Shown: piece after piece, positions 26,901 to 39,406 of the stretch
Numbering within the stretch: position 1 is the stretch's first letter
Layout of the letters: each line of letters starts with the position of its first letter
Assembly: GCF_043290135.1 (NCBI RefSeq)
Contig: NC_134703.1
Coordinates: 111,183,505 to 111,247,504 of the forward strand
Source of the DNA: Rhipicephalus microplus
Lineage: Eukaryota > Arthropoda > Arachnida > Ixodida > Ixodidae
Direction: 5' to 3'
DNA: 64,000 nucleotides
The notes under the pieces: model-generated
What the model saw: the letters and a program-made list of their open reading frames with translations, nothing else
Databases searched by the model: none
Told to the model about the DNA's origin: nothing
Position numbers and translations under genes: made by a program

Positions 26901-27410
26901 AGTGAATGGCAGAGTTTTCACAATAGGAAGTATGTACCTAAAACATGGGCTAGACCATAAATCAATGAAACATACCAGCGTTATGCGGCAAATCTTAAAG
27001 CTAGCTTGGCTCTGTGACCGCCTTTGACTGTAGGGTGAACGATGTTTCATACGCTCCCAATTTCTTTCGAACTACGTTGCACTCGTTTTCCAACAATTAT
27101 TGTTTTTACAAAATTTTCGTTCTTCATTAACCCTCCATTGATTATTGATTGCACATTGTACAAAATTATAATTCATTTGTTTTGTTCGCACTTTTGGGTC
27201 GGTCCAGCCTAAAAGGGTAGTATAAGCGTATACCGGTGAAAGATCAACTTCTGAGCCAATGTTGTACTCTAAATCGTTCCAGTTTTTTAAGCACGATAAG
27301 CGAATGCTCTCGGCAGAGACTCCGCATATCAGTTGGCTAGTCAGGCTCCTATTGCTCACATTCGCTGGCTATCCTCATAAAAAAGTTAGAGCTTTGCCGC
27401 AAAGGTGAAC
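23990..27410. other. No supported feature; unassigned open frames
   Basis: Minus-strand frames at 24253-24603, 25589-25801, 25683-25916 and 26422-26679 are open for 70-116 codons and contain several Cys residues. I found no family motif, and splice signals do not join them consistently. A multi-exon host gene on the minus strand cannot be excluded. Confidence 0.3.
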
Positions 27411-27414
27411 AAAT

Positions 27415-28113
27415 GAACGCGATAGCAACAAATTGGAAGGTTACGCGCAAAATGGAAAGCAGATAGAAACATTCCCCGCGTTTCTCACGCACAAACGACG
27501 CACTAAACGTACTCATAGGTCTGGATGCACGCGAATAGGCGTCTTATTTGATACTTCGCTGAGTCTGAAAAGCTCGAGCTTTTCGCAAACAGAGACTGCA
27601 ATGATTGCAGTGAACTTTGTGCGCCCTGCAACTACAACAGGATCGTTCCAGGTAAAACCCGAGGCCAGCCAAGACGTACGATCCTCCCCTCCTTCCCACC
27701 ACGAGATAAGGGCGCACGAGGGAGCGTCGCTTCTCTCATCTAATCGGGGCAAAGAGCGCGCGTCGCCGCGTGCTCAATGTGCGGTCTTGCTGGTAGTGCT
27801 GAAAACACGAAAATTTCTCCCGAGATGCTCGTCAGAAGTGGTAAGTGGTAGATATATAGCTTACTGTTTGAACGTTAAAGAACATACTCCTCGCTGGCTT
27901 CGTTCTTTTCTTTATTGGCTCAGTGGTTAACACCTCACACTTATGATTAGGAGGACCCAAGTTCGATTCAGCGTGCCGGAGTCTTTTTCTGGTTTTCTTT
28001 TTTCCTTGCATTTTCATATATATAGATACGTATACGTATACGGTGAGTGACGGCGACGCTGACTACGGCGGCGAAATTCAACCGGAAGGTTTACATAATT
28101 GTTATCGCAATAA
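27415..28113 (+). repeat. Tick repeat with GCGATAGCAA-type inverted ends and internal tRNA-like promoter
   Basis: The left end reads ACGCGATAGCAACAAATT and the right end is the near-inverse AATTGTTATCGCAATAA. Between them is a GC-richer body, a tRNA-like segment at 27899-27980, and a TATATATAGATACGTATACG stretch followed by GGTGAGTGACGGCGACGCTG. The 165-codon frame at 27433-27930 shows no protein motif and probably reads through the repeat. I recognise this combination as common in tick genomes but cannot name the family. The end repeats are short and imperfect. Confidence 0.45.
27899..27980 (+). repeat. tRNA-like SINE head
   Basis: TTGGCTCAGTGGTTAACACC matches box A and CCCAAGTTCGATTCAGCG matches box B, about 35 bp apart as in a tRNA gene. 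The flanks do not pair into an acceptor stem, so this is a polymerase III promoter inside a repeat rather than a tRNA gene. Confidence 0.6.
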
Positions 28114-28119
28114 GACTTC

Positions 28120-28885
28120 AATGTTCGCAAAGTATGAAACTACTCTGTTCGGGTACACCAAGTTTGTGGGCACTTTCCATGACAACTACACACTGTCATG
28201 TGTGTTGGTAGCAGCTAAATGGGCGCAGCTAGCTTTAAATCTTCGCGCAGCACTTATGAATGTCATGTCATGTAAAAGCACTTGACAACGCTTACTTTGT
28301 GATGGCCTTTTGTCCTCACGCTGTTTTTTGTTTTGAAATTCAAAGAGCCTTTTTCAGACAGGGTAGTCTGACGAGCACTTTAGTACATTGAGCATATGGC
28401 ACTTTTGAAATCACCTGGCTGTGAGCAGTACCGATACAGTGCTACTTTTTTTTTTACAAGTGCATATGGGGGCCGATCGATTTTTGTTCAGGCTTTCCAT
28501 CTTTATGAGGTAAGGCAGCAGGAATGCCAGCCGTATTCACACTTAACCGAGAGAAAAAAACTGTGTTGGCTCGGTAAACTTTGTTCATTAATAGGAGGTC
28601 CTCTACCGACATCTGTTATTGAAGTGCCCTGACCTGCTCAATTTATTCGTTAATATGAGGCCCTCTACAGTCATCTGTTGTCGAAGTACCATAACCTGGA
28701 AGTGAAGAATGAACCAAGCATTCAACGCTGCAAGCGTGGGTTACTAGAGGCATCGACGGTACCTAAACCAAAAAGCAATTCCTCCTCACCGCTGAGCGCA
28801 CATTCAATGAGAAAAATGAAGGGAATAGTTGAAGAAATTGTGCCATACTTTTCTGTATTTCATCTCGTTTTATTCAGGTTTCTGT
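28120..28885. other. No supported feature
   Basis: Short chance frames only. A short direct repeat (GAGGTCCTCTACCGACATCTG and GAGGCCCTCTACAGTCATCTG) occurs near 28600 and 28660. Confidence 0.4.
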
Positions 28886-28964
<79 letters not shown>

Positions 28965-28966
28965 TT
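28886..28966. repeat. (TTTA)n microsatellite
   Basis: About 20 units of TTTA. On the minus strand it is (TAAA)n directly 3' of a probable LINE 3' end, the same arrangement as at 15124-15233. Confidence 0.85.
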
Positions 28967-29400
28967 ATGTACCTGCATCGCCATTAGCAGGCATTACAGC
29001 AGCGGAGTATATACATAACCCATTTATTATTCATTTATTCACACACACAAGGCAAGGTAAATGTCTTCATTACGCTGTATATGTACAGTATCTAACGAAA
29101 GAACATTCCATTCGTTCGTAGTTTTACTTAAGAATGAATAACACAAAGTGTCACCTTTGAATAAAGTCAAGAACTTTGCAAACATAGAAACGGCAAATTC
29201 TCTTTTGTCCCGTTTTAAAAGTATTCTGTCCACTTCTATGGGTGCTCCTGTGTGCAGAATACAGCAGTCGGGAAGCGCCATCATTGAAAACAGTGGCTGT
29301 AAAAAGCATTTCGAATACCGACAGTGTCATATATAGCAAGTGAACCATCAGAGTGAAAGCAGCTGGCGAAAAGACGCGTGTCCAACAAAAGACATCAAGC
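28967..29400 (-). mobile_element. Probable LINE 3'-end remnant
   Basis: The minus-strand frame at 29039-29284 ends with FLSKTTNEWNVLSLDTVHI. The position of EWN shortly before the stop and the downstream (TAAA)n tail parallel the LINE at 15.1-16.6 kb (ATNWNSLP then (TAAA)n). No reverse-transcriptase motif is left. The call rests on this C-terminal pattern and tail. Confidence 0.45.
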
Positions 29401-29409
29401 ATATTGATA

Positions 29410-31820
29410 ACTATTACGTACAGGCATCACAGATGGGCTGTGATTTTTCTGTTTCAAGATTTACCGCTTAATATTTAGGAATTAGCGGTAGACACCTCTC
29501 GTGCCACCAACTTGAGACTCTTTTGGCTTCCACAAAAGTTTTTCTTTTAAGAACATCTTTTTCTTATTCCCCACTCTCGAATTTTAATTGAATCATGAGA
29601 AAATTCCGGAATGATTCCTCGAGGCCACTTTAAATTTTAAGCCTTTTCAAGAAAGAAAGAGAAATATTTTAATAGAAAGCTGGAGAGGTTTGCCTGGTTT
29701 TTTTGCCTGACAGGCTACTACAGTAGCCGGGTGATGACAGTGATATATACAATGATAAACACACAACACATACAGTTAAGCCGTTTTGAGATCCCTCCCG
29801 GAAACCTAGCTTATTGCGGTCGTTGCTCAGAAAAAGCCAGTAGAAACGCGATCCACCCGAAGGCTGGGTTTGTAGCTAGCATTCTTTTTCGTCTTTACTT
29901 GCTTTCTGAATCGCAGCGTCTTGAATATGTCAGAGAAAGCAGTAGATTCTTCGCCTTGCCTTCCCAGGCCACTTCTTTTTTCGCCTTTTGTTTCCTGACA
30001 AGAATACGAAGGTGTGCTCGACGGCGAAAAAATTGAGGTCACCTTTTACGCGGGACTATACCCACCTTTACATACTTTTTAGTCTCATCAGCTACTTAGT
30101 AAAAACAAGAAAGTGAACATAAGCTGCAAGATTCAACTGAAAACAAGTGAGGGTGCTGTTTCTAAGTGCGCTGTCACGCAAACAGAGAATTATTCGTGAA
30201 AAAACATAGTTTTCTTTTCGTTGTTTTGTTAATACTTAATGACGTATAAATTTGGTGTCAACACAAACTGTGCTAAAATTCATCAACCTCTACGTGAAAG
30301 GCCTCTTGAAAGTAGGTTACCCACGAGTGCTACTCAGCAGCTTATTGGGGGTGCGCCTTCTAATTGCTTGGCATTGAAACCTTAAATACATGATGACAGA
30401 ATACAACAGCTGAACGCGAGCAAAACCAAACGACAAGACTTTGCTCTTAAAATGTGTAGTAACACATATCAACAAGTTTATCAACAAGTTTTAGCTCACT
30501 CCACTCGGTCTGAATGGCACTAAAACTGTTACCTCGTATCCTGGGCACACGCCCGTTTTGCGGCAATATCAAAAGTTGTGTGGTTTGAAAAAAGGTCTCT
30601 TGTTCTCCTAAACGAATCTTCATTACTGCGACTTGTGCACATACTAGCTGTGCTCAAAGAACAATAAAATGTAGAAGTATATGCTCAGATATTAAATGTA
30701 AAGAAACAACCATAGATGATAGCAAAGTCACCTTTATATATTTTAGCACTACTGAAAAACATCGTTTTTAAATTAAAATAAGCTACTGCTTGGGTTATGA
30801 CGTTGTGCGAGAAGCCATACCAGGCAACCTAACAGCTGACTGGTACTTCAACCTGTCCCAAGTTTCAAATATTTTAGACGTGGAAATGTTTCCACGCCGT
30901 GCCTTTAAATTAGGTGCACAGTTCGATGCAGTGACTCACACCTTAACGGCTTTTTTTTTTCGAAGATTACACATATTTGCTTCTCAGATTGTTTCCCAGT
31001 TCTTACATTTCGCCTTGCAGCCACCATGCCATTATTAACAAGTTAAAATTGAGACCATTACATTTTTCTTGCAAGCGGGTCATCATCGAAACGCTCAGAA
31101 GTCAAACGAGGTCTTACCTTGGGAGACCTGGCAGCCGGAAGTTTCACGTGATGTCGCAACACGTACTTTTTTTAGCACTGCGGTGGATGCTGGCGTAATT
31201 TAATTTCCTTCGTATCGGGTTTGCAATAAGCTAACGCCAAAGACTTACAAAAAACGCCTACTCAAAAGGTTATCAGTTGTGTACACCGCGACATTTTCTC
31301 GCCAGAAAAACATGCGTAAACGCGTACACTCTACTTGTTTTTAAGTTGTTCCTTTGATTTCACCGTCGTTGTGCTTTCGGTGTCAATGACTTTTCGAAGT
31401 GGTTGCGAAATATTTTCCTGCAAGCTAAGCAGGAAGGAAATGGTAAACGCTATCTGTCGTAGCGTTTACACTTGCGATTCATGTGAGAGTTATACTTAGT
31501 TATTACGTCACATGAAGAAGTAACGTAATTCACCTATCTCAATTTCTCGCTTAGGATGGCAAAGGCATTGATACACATGGTTTACAAAAAGTCATTTATG
31601 AGACGCAGGTACCTAACGTTATGTCAACCTGTGCAGTTTCGAAACATTCGAATACAGTGGTATGAGTACACTGTGATAACAAAACTCACTCAAAGGAAAA
31701 GTGTTACCAGAGGCTCCATATGTTTGCGATTATCTTCCTAGTTGAAAAAACATTACTAATATGCTAGGAAATACTCAGAAAATATCAGCAAGGACAGGTA
31801 ATATATTTGTCGTAATCTTC
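29410..31820. other. AT-rich sequence, no supported feature
   Basis: No coding, RNA or repeat signal that I can support. Confidence 0.4.
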
Positions 31821-31825
31821 TTCAT

Positions 31826-32700
31826 ACAAAATGGGTCGTATTCTGTGATTCCAAGGCAGCGCTTCATAGTTTGCAGTCTGCCATGCGTAGGAGGAGTCAT
31901 GACCCATTGGTACTAGAAATAAGACATTGCCATCATGAAGCTCTAGTACGAAGGCATGATAATATATATCAATGGCTGCCTGGACATATCGGTATTACCG
32001 GAAATTAATTAGCCAATGATGCAGCCCGCTCAGCCCATGAAGGAACCCGTGTAGTCCCGATTCCTCTATCAAGGAATGACGCAGCAAGACAACTTTACCT
32101 GCTGGCTCGAGATCTCACACGCACGTTCTGGTCGTCTACCAGCTTCTAAAGGTGTCAATTTTATGAACTGGATCCTTTGCTCAAGCTAAAGCTACCGTCA
32201 CAACTTTCCCGCTCAGATGCGCCACTGTTATACCGCCTTTGGTTGGGTGTTGCATTTACAAAGGTGTACTCCTTTCGCATTGGTATGGCAGACACTCCTA
32301 CATGCGACTACTGCGGAGCTGAAAAGACCATCGAACACGTCCTGTGCAGCTGCCCTTGCTACGACACACAGAGATGCCAGCTCCGGATGGTTTTGAATCA
32401 ACTTGATCCCGGACCATTTTGTGTGCAGAAGATACTAAGACCTTGGGCATCTGACTCAGTTGCGCAGAAAGCAACTAAAGCACTGCTACTTTACCTAAAG
32501 TCAACAAACCTGAGCGAGCGCCTGTAAACTGTGTGTGCTTCCCGAGTGTTCTCGTGATTGTGTGTACCTTCTCATCTCTCTGCAACCTCTTTTCTCCCCT
32601 TTATCCCTTCCCCAGTGCAGGGTAGCAAACCGGATGTGCGTCTGGTTAACCTCCCTGCCTTTCTTTGCATCTTTATCTCTCTCTCTCTCTTCTTCATAGA
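31826..32700 (+). mobile_element. 5'-truncated LINE with RNase H domain (I-like), pseudogene
   Basis: The plus strand opens with the RNase H active-site stretch VFCDSKAALHSLQSA and continues to QWLPGHIGITGN, where the expected Glu is replaced by a TAA stop near 32008. A C-terminal frame follows at 32177-32527 with the Cys/His cluster CDYCGAEKTIEHVLCSCPCY, a zinc-binding-like signature common at the end of arthropod LINEs that carry RNase H. The 3' untranslated tail has the CCCCAGTGCAGGGTAGC block and a (TCTCTC) run. Reverse transcriptase and endonuclease are missing. The in-frame stops make it inactive. Confidence 0.8.
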
Positions 32701-33510
32701 AATACTCTGTACGATAAAACCATTTGAAGTCATCGAACAAAAAACACTTCTTATTTGGCCAACTATTCGACCTGGTCAGTGACCTATTTTTGCCACCGCA
32801 TTTCGGGTAAACTAGCGCGTTTTACTTCTGAGAAATTCGAATGGATATTCTTGGATATTCCAATCGGGTGCTGGTTCGAGGCAATATTTTGTTTTTCCTG
32901 TCATAGTTTTTTTTTCATCTTGCATAATCTGCGGAGCTTGATTCGCAAAATTGATATCAACAGACGTTGAAAAATGCTTGCTGTTTTGCAATAAACGCAA
33001 GAACCTATTACAGATAATTGACCGTTTACCATTCTGCTTTTCCTGGAGCAAATGACGCAGGAAGAAATTTCGCGGACGTTTCAGCTTCTCCTTCATGAGT
33101 AGAACACGATAGAGCAATAAGGCCTTGCGCGCATTGCCTTCTCAGTTGATAGCCTCACTTCGGTTCTCCGTGAATGCCACGGTCGTGCTGTAAAGAAATG
33201 AAGGAAAGTGTGCGTAACAGTACCTTATTCAAATTGTTTTATAATTTCTAGTGGAAGTACAGTTGGTAACACAATGTCTTAATTTCTTATTTTACAAATA
33301 AGCGAAGGACCCACTGCAAGTTCCAAGACAACATGTGAGCCGACGCAACCTTTCAGTTTGTTGATGCTCCTGCAGCTAATGAATAAATATGTCTTAACGC
33401 TTTGTGGTCGGTTTAATTTTTTTCAACAATGACTTGTTGCGCAACTGACATGTTAGAGGGTCTCGTTCTACAACATGCTTTTATATTTATTTTTCTAGGC
33501 AGCTTCGAGC
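32701..33510. other. No supported feature
   Basis: Only chance frames. Confidence 0.4.
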
Positions 33511-33514
33511 GTTA

Positions 33515-33575
33515 GCATGGCTCTGTGGTAAAACATGTGCTTATCCATGGGGTCTGGTTTCAATTCCAGCTCGCA
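33515..33575 (+). repeat. tRNA-related SINE head
   Basis: GCATGGCTCTGTGGTAAAAC (box A-like) is followed about 30 bp later by TGGTTTCAATTCCAGCTCGC (box B-like). It abuts a GAGAGA run and the antisense LINE end that follows. Confidence 0.5.
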
Positions 33576-33591
33576 TCGATAGAGAGAGAGA

Positions 33592-33820
33592 GAAATAAAC
33601 GTTTATTTAGAAACAGTGTTCCGAGCGAGGTCCGGTGTCACACTAAGGTGGGAGGGTTTCCTAGTCCAGGAACCCTCTGACTTTGACTGCCCTCTTGGCC
33701 CTGGCGACGAGTTGTCGCTGGTCTTCCAGGTCCTCATGGACGAGCTTGGCCTCCCACGCTTCCATTAAGTGGTATTCGTTTATTCTTGGGGCTTGGTCTC
33801 GCTCCAGTTGCACGTCCCAT
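33592..33820 (-). mobile_element. LINE C-terminal coding and 3' end, fragment
   Basis: On the minus strand 33661-33819 is an uninterrupted 53-codon frame ending in a stop. It reads WDVQLERDQAPRINEYHLME, later AWEAKLVHEDLEDQRQL, and closes VKVRGFLD. The downstream tail ends at TTTCTAAATAAACG, including an AATAAA signal. This charged helical C-terminus before a short tail is typical of tick retroelement proteins in my recall, but no catalytic domain is present, so the family is unproven. Confidence 0.5.
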
Positions 33821-33824
33821 CGAA

Positions 33825-36800
33825 TTTTTTATTATTATTTGTGTTAATAGAACTTTTCTTCACTTTTTGGTCTAAAACAAAACGACGACTTTTCACTCAC
33901 AGCCAATGATGCCGACACCAATTTCGTCTGGTATTTTCCGTCCGTGAAGAAATCTTGTCTCTGCGTATTCGTAGTAAAGTCTAAGCAAGACAATTCAATT
34001 GTTGCAATGCTTGTGTTTTTTTGTTAACTCGAAAACATTTATGTTGGTAGATGTGAAGGCGTGACGTCGAATCACAGAAGAATACTTGTGTAAAATAATG
34101 TAGAGCAGTTGCATCATGATCACGAATAAAGAATCAGCGTCTGTCACAAGATCGCGTATTCTAGATTAAAATGATTTCTTTTACCTTTTTTATTGTAACA
34201 GAAATTATTTGAACAATTTCTGCCTTTGCGCATCAGCAGTGCGCTGCAAATGTGATTGCGCACCGTTCGTGAAATTACGTTACAACTCGTTTCTAACGCA
34301 TTCATTTCTTCACCCTAGATATACAACTGTGACTCTTTTATATTACGACACTAGTTAAAAGCTCCAAATTGTTTTCTTTTTGTTTATGTATATCACTAGG
34401 GAGTAAGCATTGACCTTCGCCATTTTGTGCTTTCTTTTTATATAGAATTACTATTTCCTAGTTATTTCATTCCTTTATTTGTATGCCCATCTTCCGTAGA
34501 TGTAGAATGTGGCAGTGACACGCGCACTGCTTCCAACCATTGAGTAATATGCTGAACCTTAATTGAATGTGCAAATTTTAAACAGAGTCGTAGAAGACAC
34601 GTGAGACACGGACGCTGCTTACACTGCTTCCAAACTTCAATCATTACAAAAGATGGCTTCTTCAATCTACAACTGTGTCTTACAAAAAAGCACGCTTCAA
34701 AAACCTGTAACGTGACAGTTTCAACAGGTTTGTTGGTGAATAGTTCAGAATGACCAATGACCACACTGAGTTTCTTGTCGGAGGGCACTCTTTTGAATGA
34801 GGTTGGTTCGGCCACCCAATTACCGATGTTTATTACACATAGTGATAGGACTGCATGCACTCATTTCCCCCTCATACTAGCGAAAAATTAGTAATTTTAC
34901 ATTTTCATGTTGTTATCGCTCAGCGAAAACCCGCCTTTTTTATTAATGCGATAGCAAATATATGGCGCTGATTTTTGCCGCCAGCGTAAAATATTTTCTT
35001 ACGAGTGAAATCAAACGGGTGGCCTGTAGGCCTGCAGTGCACTGTGTTTGCCGTTAAGCCACGAAAGCAAACCTGCTCCACCTTAGTAACAGTGTGCTGT
35101 TTATTACACCAGTTACCACTGACGATTCGACAATCTCGTGGGAAATATCAGCGTACACGCAGCTTTTTTAGCGATATGGTGCGAAGGGCATGCTTGGCGG
35201 CTTGCTCATGTTGTGTATTTTGCTCTCGGGTGTGTGGTGGCTACCCGCGCGCATGCGCTAATCTCACGATGGGGAGGATCGTACTACGTCTTGGGCTTTC
35301 AACAAAATGATCACGGTGTTTTTACGCAGCACCCAAAAGTTACTTCACTCACTGCAGTCTCTACATTTTCGAAAAAAGCACGCTTTTGAAATGCAGCGAA
35401 ATTACAACTGTGACACTAGTTCGCGCTCATCTTGTGTATGCCTGTGCTTAAACGCTCCGTCCGTTCTTTAAGTTTGAGTAATGCGTTGATTGCTGAACTG
35501 TGAACGTTCTTACCTCGTGCTGGTCCTAAATACGTTATTTTTGTGTGTTCTTTCACCTTGAGCAGTGCACTGCATGTTTCATTTTGGTTGCCATTCCTCG
35601 CGTGACATCTCAATTTATCGCTATCACATTCAATGCGGCAGAACCATGCTTTTTATTACAAAAACATGTCAATATTTTGACCTCAGTCGTTTTGTGAAAA
35701 TTCTGTCAGAATAAGTAAAAACGTTTTGGTGTTACACTATATAAGTATGACAAACGTATTGATATGATGAAAAAGATACCGCACCCTCACGTTTGCCTGA
35801 AGTCCCCTGTTGAGCTGCGCAAAAAACTGAATTTTTGTTTTCTGTTTTCTTGTGCGATTCGTATAGCATGCAATACATAAAACATAGTAACGGCTGACTT
35901 ATTTTCTTTCAGGTAAGCACATCAAAGGTCTTTTTGAAAATCGCCTATAAAGCGCAGAATCTGTGAGTACAATTTTAATGTTTTGGCTACTTAGAATCTT
36001 CTTTGAAATTTGATGCCTCAATACAGAGATCTTTTGAATCTAAAAGATATATACATCCCACAACTTTCAGCTGCTGGAACAGTGATCCTTCTTACAGCTA
36101 CATGTTATCTATATTAAAGTTGTCAAGCGTCAAATCTTAAGACATAACATTTATTGTGACAAAGATTATTTCCTTGTAGCACTAGGTTCATAATGTAGCC
36201 ATGCAGATCACTAGCAGCACCAACAATCTCTAGTGTAGTAAAAGAGATTTGACGCTTGGCATGAAAGGTATGAATGGGAAGCTGAGACACTAAACGCCTT
36301 TCATATTAGCACTAATGTATACCGATCTCTCGAAGAAAAACACAAGACTTTATGTGACAATTTTGTGCCTTATGGTTATATTGTGTAAACTTGAAACTTG
36401 GGAAATGTAGAGCAGGAACAGATGTTGAACACATAGAATGTGACGATCGTCGAGACGATGGCGCAAGCCTAATTTCACGCTGAAGCTGCTTAATCATAAA
36501 AAATCGACACTGAACGAAAACATAGAGGGCAGGGTCTTATCAACGTGTATTGCACGCAATTTTCATAAACGCCTGCAGAAAGTATTGCCTAACTGCAGCC
36601 ATATAACAGCTTGTATGAAGCCTTTTTACAATGGCCTCTATAAAAACATGTTTCTCTGATTTTGGACCGGAGCCCTCCCGGTAAATTCTATCGTTCTTTC
36701 TTATACAAGAAGCATTTAGCGCTAAAGTGCTACTTATTTAGCCTTCGGACATTTCTTTAACCCCGGAAGCAATCTGCGTTGGAAGGGTTCCGTAGCCTGT

Positions 36801-37190
36801 ATTGTGATGCTGGCAAACAGAACCTGTTTCCTCAGATTACGGCGTTCTTTTGCTGGAAGGAGGGGGGAGGGGCGAGGGGAAACAATGTGTTTTGTGACAG
36901 AAGGCAGTTGCTTTATTGGGGGCTGCTGGCTCCACTTGCGTGACTTATGTCTAGAGGGACCTTTTCAAGTGATAGAAGCCTAAAAAAATACGAGGCTTTG
37001 CAGTGGCATTTTCATCATGTATGTATAACTGGTGATATCGGATAGTCTGCCAGGTAAGCTTAAAAAAACGCAGAAGATGCTGTATTTAGGATTATATTCT
37101 GGCACAGCGACGTGGGCGTGTGAAGTTTCAGTGCAGGCTATCGCCGCTGCTTGCGCTACTTCAGTAGCACTGACAGTTATGTGGGTTGGT
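33825..37190. other. No supported feature; one 132-codon unassigned frame
   Basis: The minus-strand frame at 34462-34860 is Cys-rich in part (CKQRPCLTCLLRLC) but has no signal peptide or family match. A short inverted pair, AAGCGTCAAATCTT (36127) and AGATTTGACGCTT (36245), encloses about 105 bp and may mark a small foldback element. Confidence 0.35.
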
Positions 37191-37195
37191 GTGAG

Positions 37196-37766
37196 TTCGT
37201 AGTTAAGAATGGCGCAAAAACACGAGACACAAAATTGCTGAAAACACAAGGGTGGAAGCCAAAGTTGTAACTAATTTTTACACACGTCATCTGACACCAT
37301 TCCAAAGCTGTTGACTTTGCCACGGAGGTTGTGTATGAGCTTTCTTTATCTTGCAAATTTGTTTACAAAAAACAAATTGGTATGTGCGTCAACCTTAAAT
37401 AAGGCAACAAGAGGCGAATTGTGAAACCGACGCCCTTTCACATATCGGTGCTCATTGCAAAAAAATGCACCCCTCAATAAAAAAAACAGGATCATCGCCA
37501 GAAGTAATAAATGGGCAACTCGGGAGATATGAAAGCGTTTGCACATTTCTAACAGTACCGCATGTATCAGTGTTTTATGCATCATCCTGCAAAAAAGAAA
37601 GTATCGTATTTGAATGGAAGAGCACCACAAAACCTGATTTTTTGCAACCACGTGACTGTACATATGTGTGTGTTGACGCCAATAAAGGTTTGTTGTGAGT
37701 ACGGCGCCCGTCCTTGTGTTTTATCGCTTTGTGTCGTGTCTTTGCGCCACTCCTAACTATGAATTG
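37196..37766 (+). mobile_element. Penelope-like element fragment with inverted 5' copy of its 3' end
   Basis: The plus strand at about 37313-37540 encodes a decayed GIY-YIG endonuclease: VVYELSLSCKFVYKKQIGMC (intact relatives have a VYIGQTGR-type motif here), then pieces resembling the NKWATREI stretch of the family, broken by several stops. The 3' end is rich in GTGTCGTGTCTTTGCGCCAC. The first 58 bp (37196-37253) are an inverted, slightly diverged copy of the last 60 bp (37707-37766). Reverse transcriptase is absent. Inverted or tandem arrangements are known for Penelope-like elements. The family call rests on motif and architecture. Confidence 0.6.
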
Positions 37767-37814
37767 TCGTACTGAGTACGTAGATTTGTTGAGTATTACC
37801 ATAATTTTGAGCAG

Positions 37815-38050
37815 TTGATTGATATGTAGGGTTTAGGATCCCAAACCCACTGTTGAACTGCGAGAGACGCCGTAGTGGAGGGCTTTAAAAGTTTCGACCA
37901 CCTGAGGTTCCTTAACGAGCACCTGAATCGGAGCTCACGGGCCTACAGAATTATCACCTCCATCGAAAATGCACCCGCCGCAGCTGGAATTTGAACTCGC
38001 GAAATGCAGGTGAGCAGCTGAGTACATTAGCTACTACACCATTGCGGCGG
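37815..38050 (-). repeat. Full-length but diverged Ruka-like SINE
   Basis: On the minus strand it runs from CCGCCGCAATGGTGTAGTAG (box A-like), through TTCAAATTCCAGCTGCGGCG (box B-like) and the conserved body, to CATATCAATCAA. It is noticeably more diverged than the copies at 3126 and 39407 and shows no clear target duplication, so it is probably older. Confidence 0.75.
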
Positions 38051-38054
38051 AAAT

Positions 38055-39400
38055 TCAAACAGCTGAAGGATGCTATAATTAGAAACATAAACGGTGTTCA
38101 GCGTGATATAACTGATATGACCACATCGTTGTTACGTAGTTTTAATGTTTTGCAACGTTCAGGTTCTTTTATCTATTATGTGTCTGACACGTCACCACAG
38201 ACAGCCACGAAATAATTAGGCTGTTTGCAGACAACATTTACTAGATACACTGAAAGCAAGCACACTTAAGACTGATGAAAACCCAAAATAGCGACACACT
38301 CCTCAACCACGAAATCACACTTATTAAGGAGCAGTTTCTAAAATATCGAGACAGTGGGGCACACGCACTGGTGTCACTAAGAGAGAGAGAAAATAAATTG
38401 AGAGAAACCCAGGGAGATCAACCAAAGTTGTCGTATCCGGTTCACTACCCAGCATTAAAGAGAAAAGAAGTGGAGAAAAATATCAGAAACAAAGCGTGGG
38501 TAAACGTAGACACGCAAAAAAAATTGTGCGGGGGTGCTATAGCCTACTAAATAGGCCACTACCACACAAAAAGTTTAATAAGGCCTCGACTGATAATCTG
38601 TGCGAAGATGGATTGTGTCGGCATTCGAATACTGACTGCGCTGGTGAGGGTCTGTCATCAACGTGAAATAACGCTGCAGATAGCGCCAGTCTATGCATGC
38701 TGTAGCCATCGAAGCGACACAGAAGGTGCTCTATCGTTTCATCGCTTTCACTGAGGTCTGTAATGATTGACTGGTATCAGAGAGGAGATCACAGACCGAT
38801 GGCCGAACAGTCTTCCAAGGCTGCTCGTCGAACAGGAGGCACTACGTCGTTGCCTTGTCCCAGCTGGACACTTTCGCCTGAGCTCGTGCCCGAAGCCAGA
38901 CAGCTAAGCGTGCCCATGAGCACAGGACACCTCACAGCAGGACCCCGTTAGACCTCGAAGCCATCATGTGCTGTTACGTAACATGTATCTCCAGCCTCAC
39001 CCGGTTACCAAGGCTCGGGTACAGAACCCAACCGCCAGGGAAAGCGGTCCGTGTTCTTCGCTTCTTCTCTCGTATCTCTCTCTCTCTCACTACTACGCTT
39101 CGCCCTTTGTTGATCGCCCACCCCAGGTCATTTCCTTGCTTCTCTTTACTTCATAACCTAACATATCGCGCGGAGTCGGAGACAACCTCGTTGAGTTCAG
39201 AGCTCCGGTTTGAAAACGTGCGAAAACACTTAACCACATAAAATAACATCGCCAAGCACTACCAGCTAAACAGGCGTATATTCCCCCCACCTCACTCCAA
39301 GAAGAAACTAAGCCAGGGAATCCTCTGGCGACAGCTGTAGACACACACCTTCAGAGTTCGGTGTAACAGCGGCCCATTTTTTCCGCGCAATACTCCAATG
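38055..39400. other. No supported feature
   Basis: A frame rich in Lys and Glu at 38275-38550 (KEVEKNIRNKAW) shows no family motif. Otherwise only chance frames, with a (TCTCTC) run near 39070. Confidence 0.35.
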
Positions 39401-39406
39401 CTACTT

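Noticed and set aside
27899..27980. Possible tRNA gene
   Set aside because: Box A and box B are present, but no acceptor-stem or anticodon-arm pairing could be made. It is a SINE-type promoter. The same applies at 3126, 5482, 33515, 39407, 41262 and 63468.
28678..29121. 147-codon frame with a long Phe-Ile-Tyr-Leu run
   Set aside because: The run is the (TTTA)n array. The flanks have no coding motif, and the likely LINE signal is on the other strand.
34462..34860. 132-codon Cys-containing frame as a possible small secreted tick protein
   Set aside because: It lacks a convincing signal peptide, a paired cysteine pattern and splice context. A chance frame is as likely.
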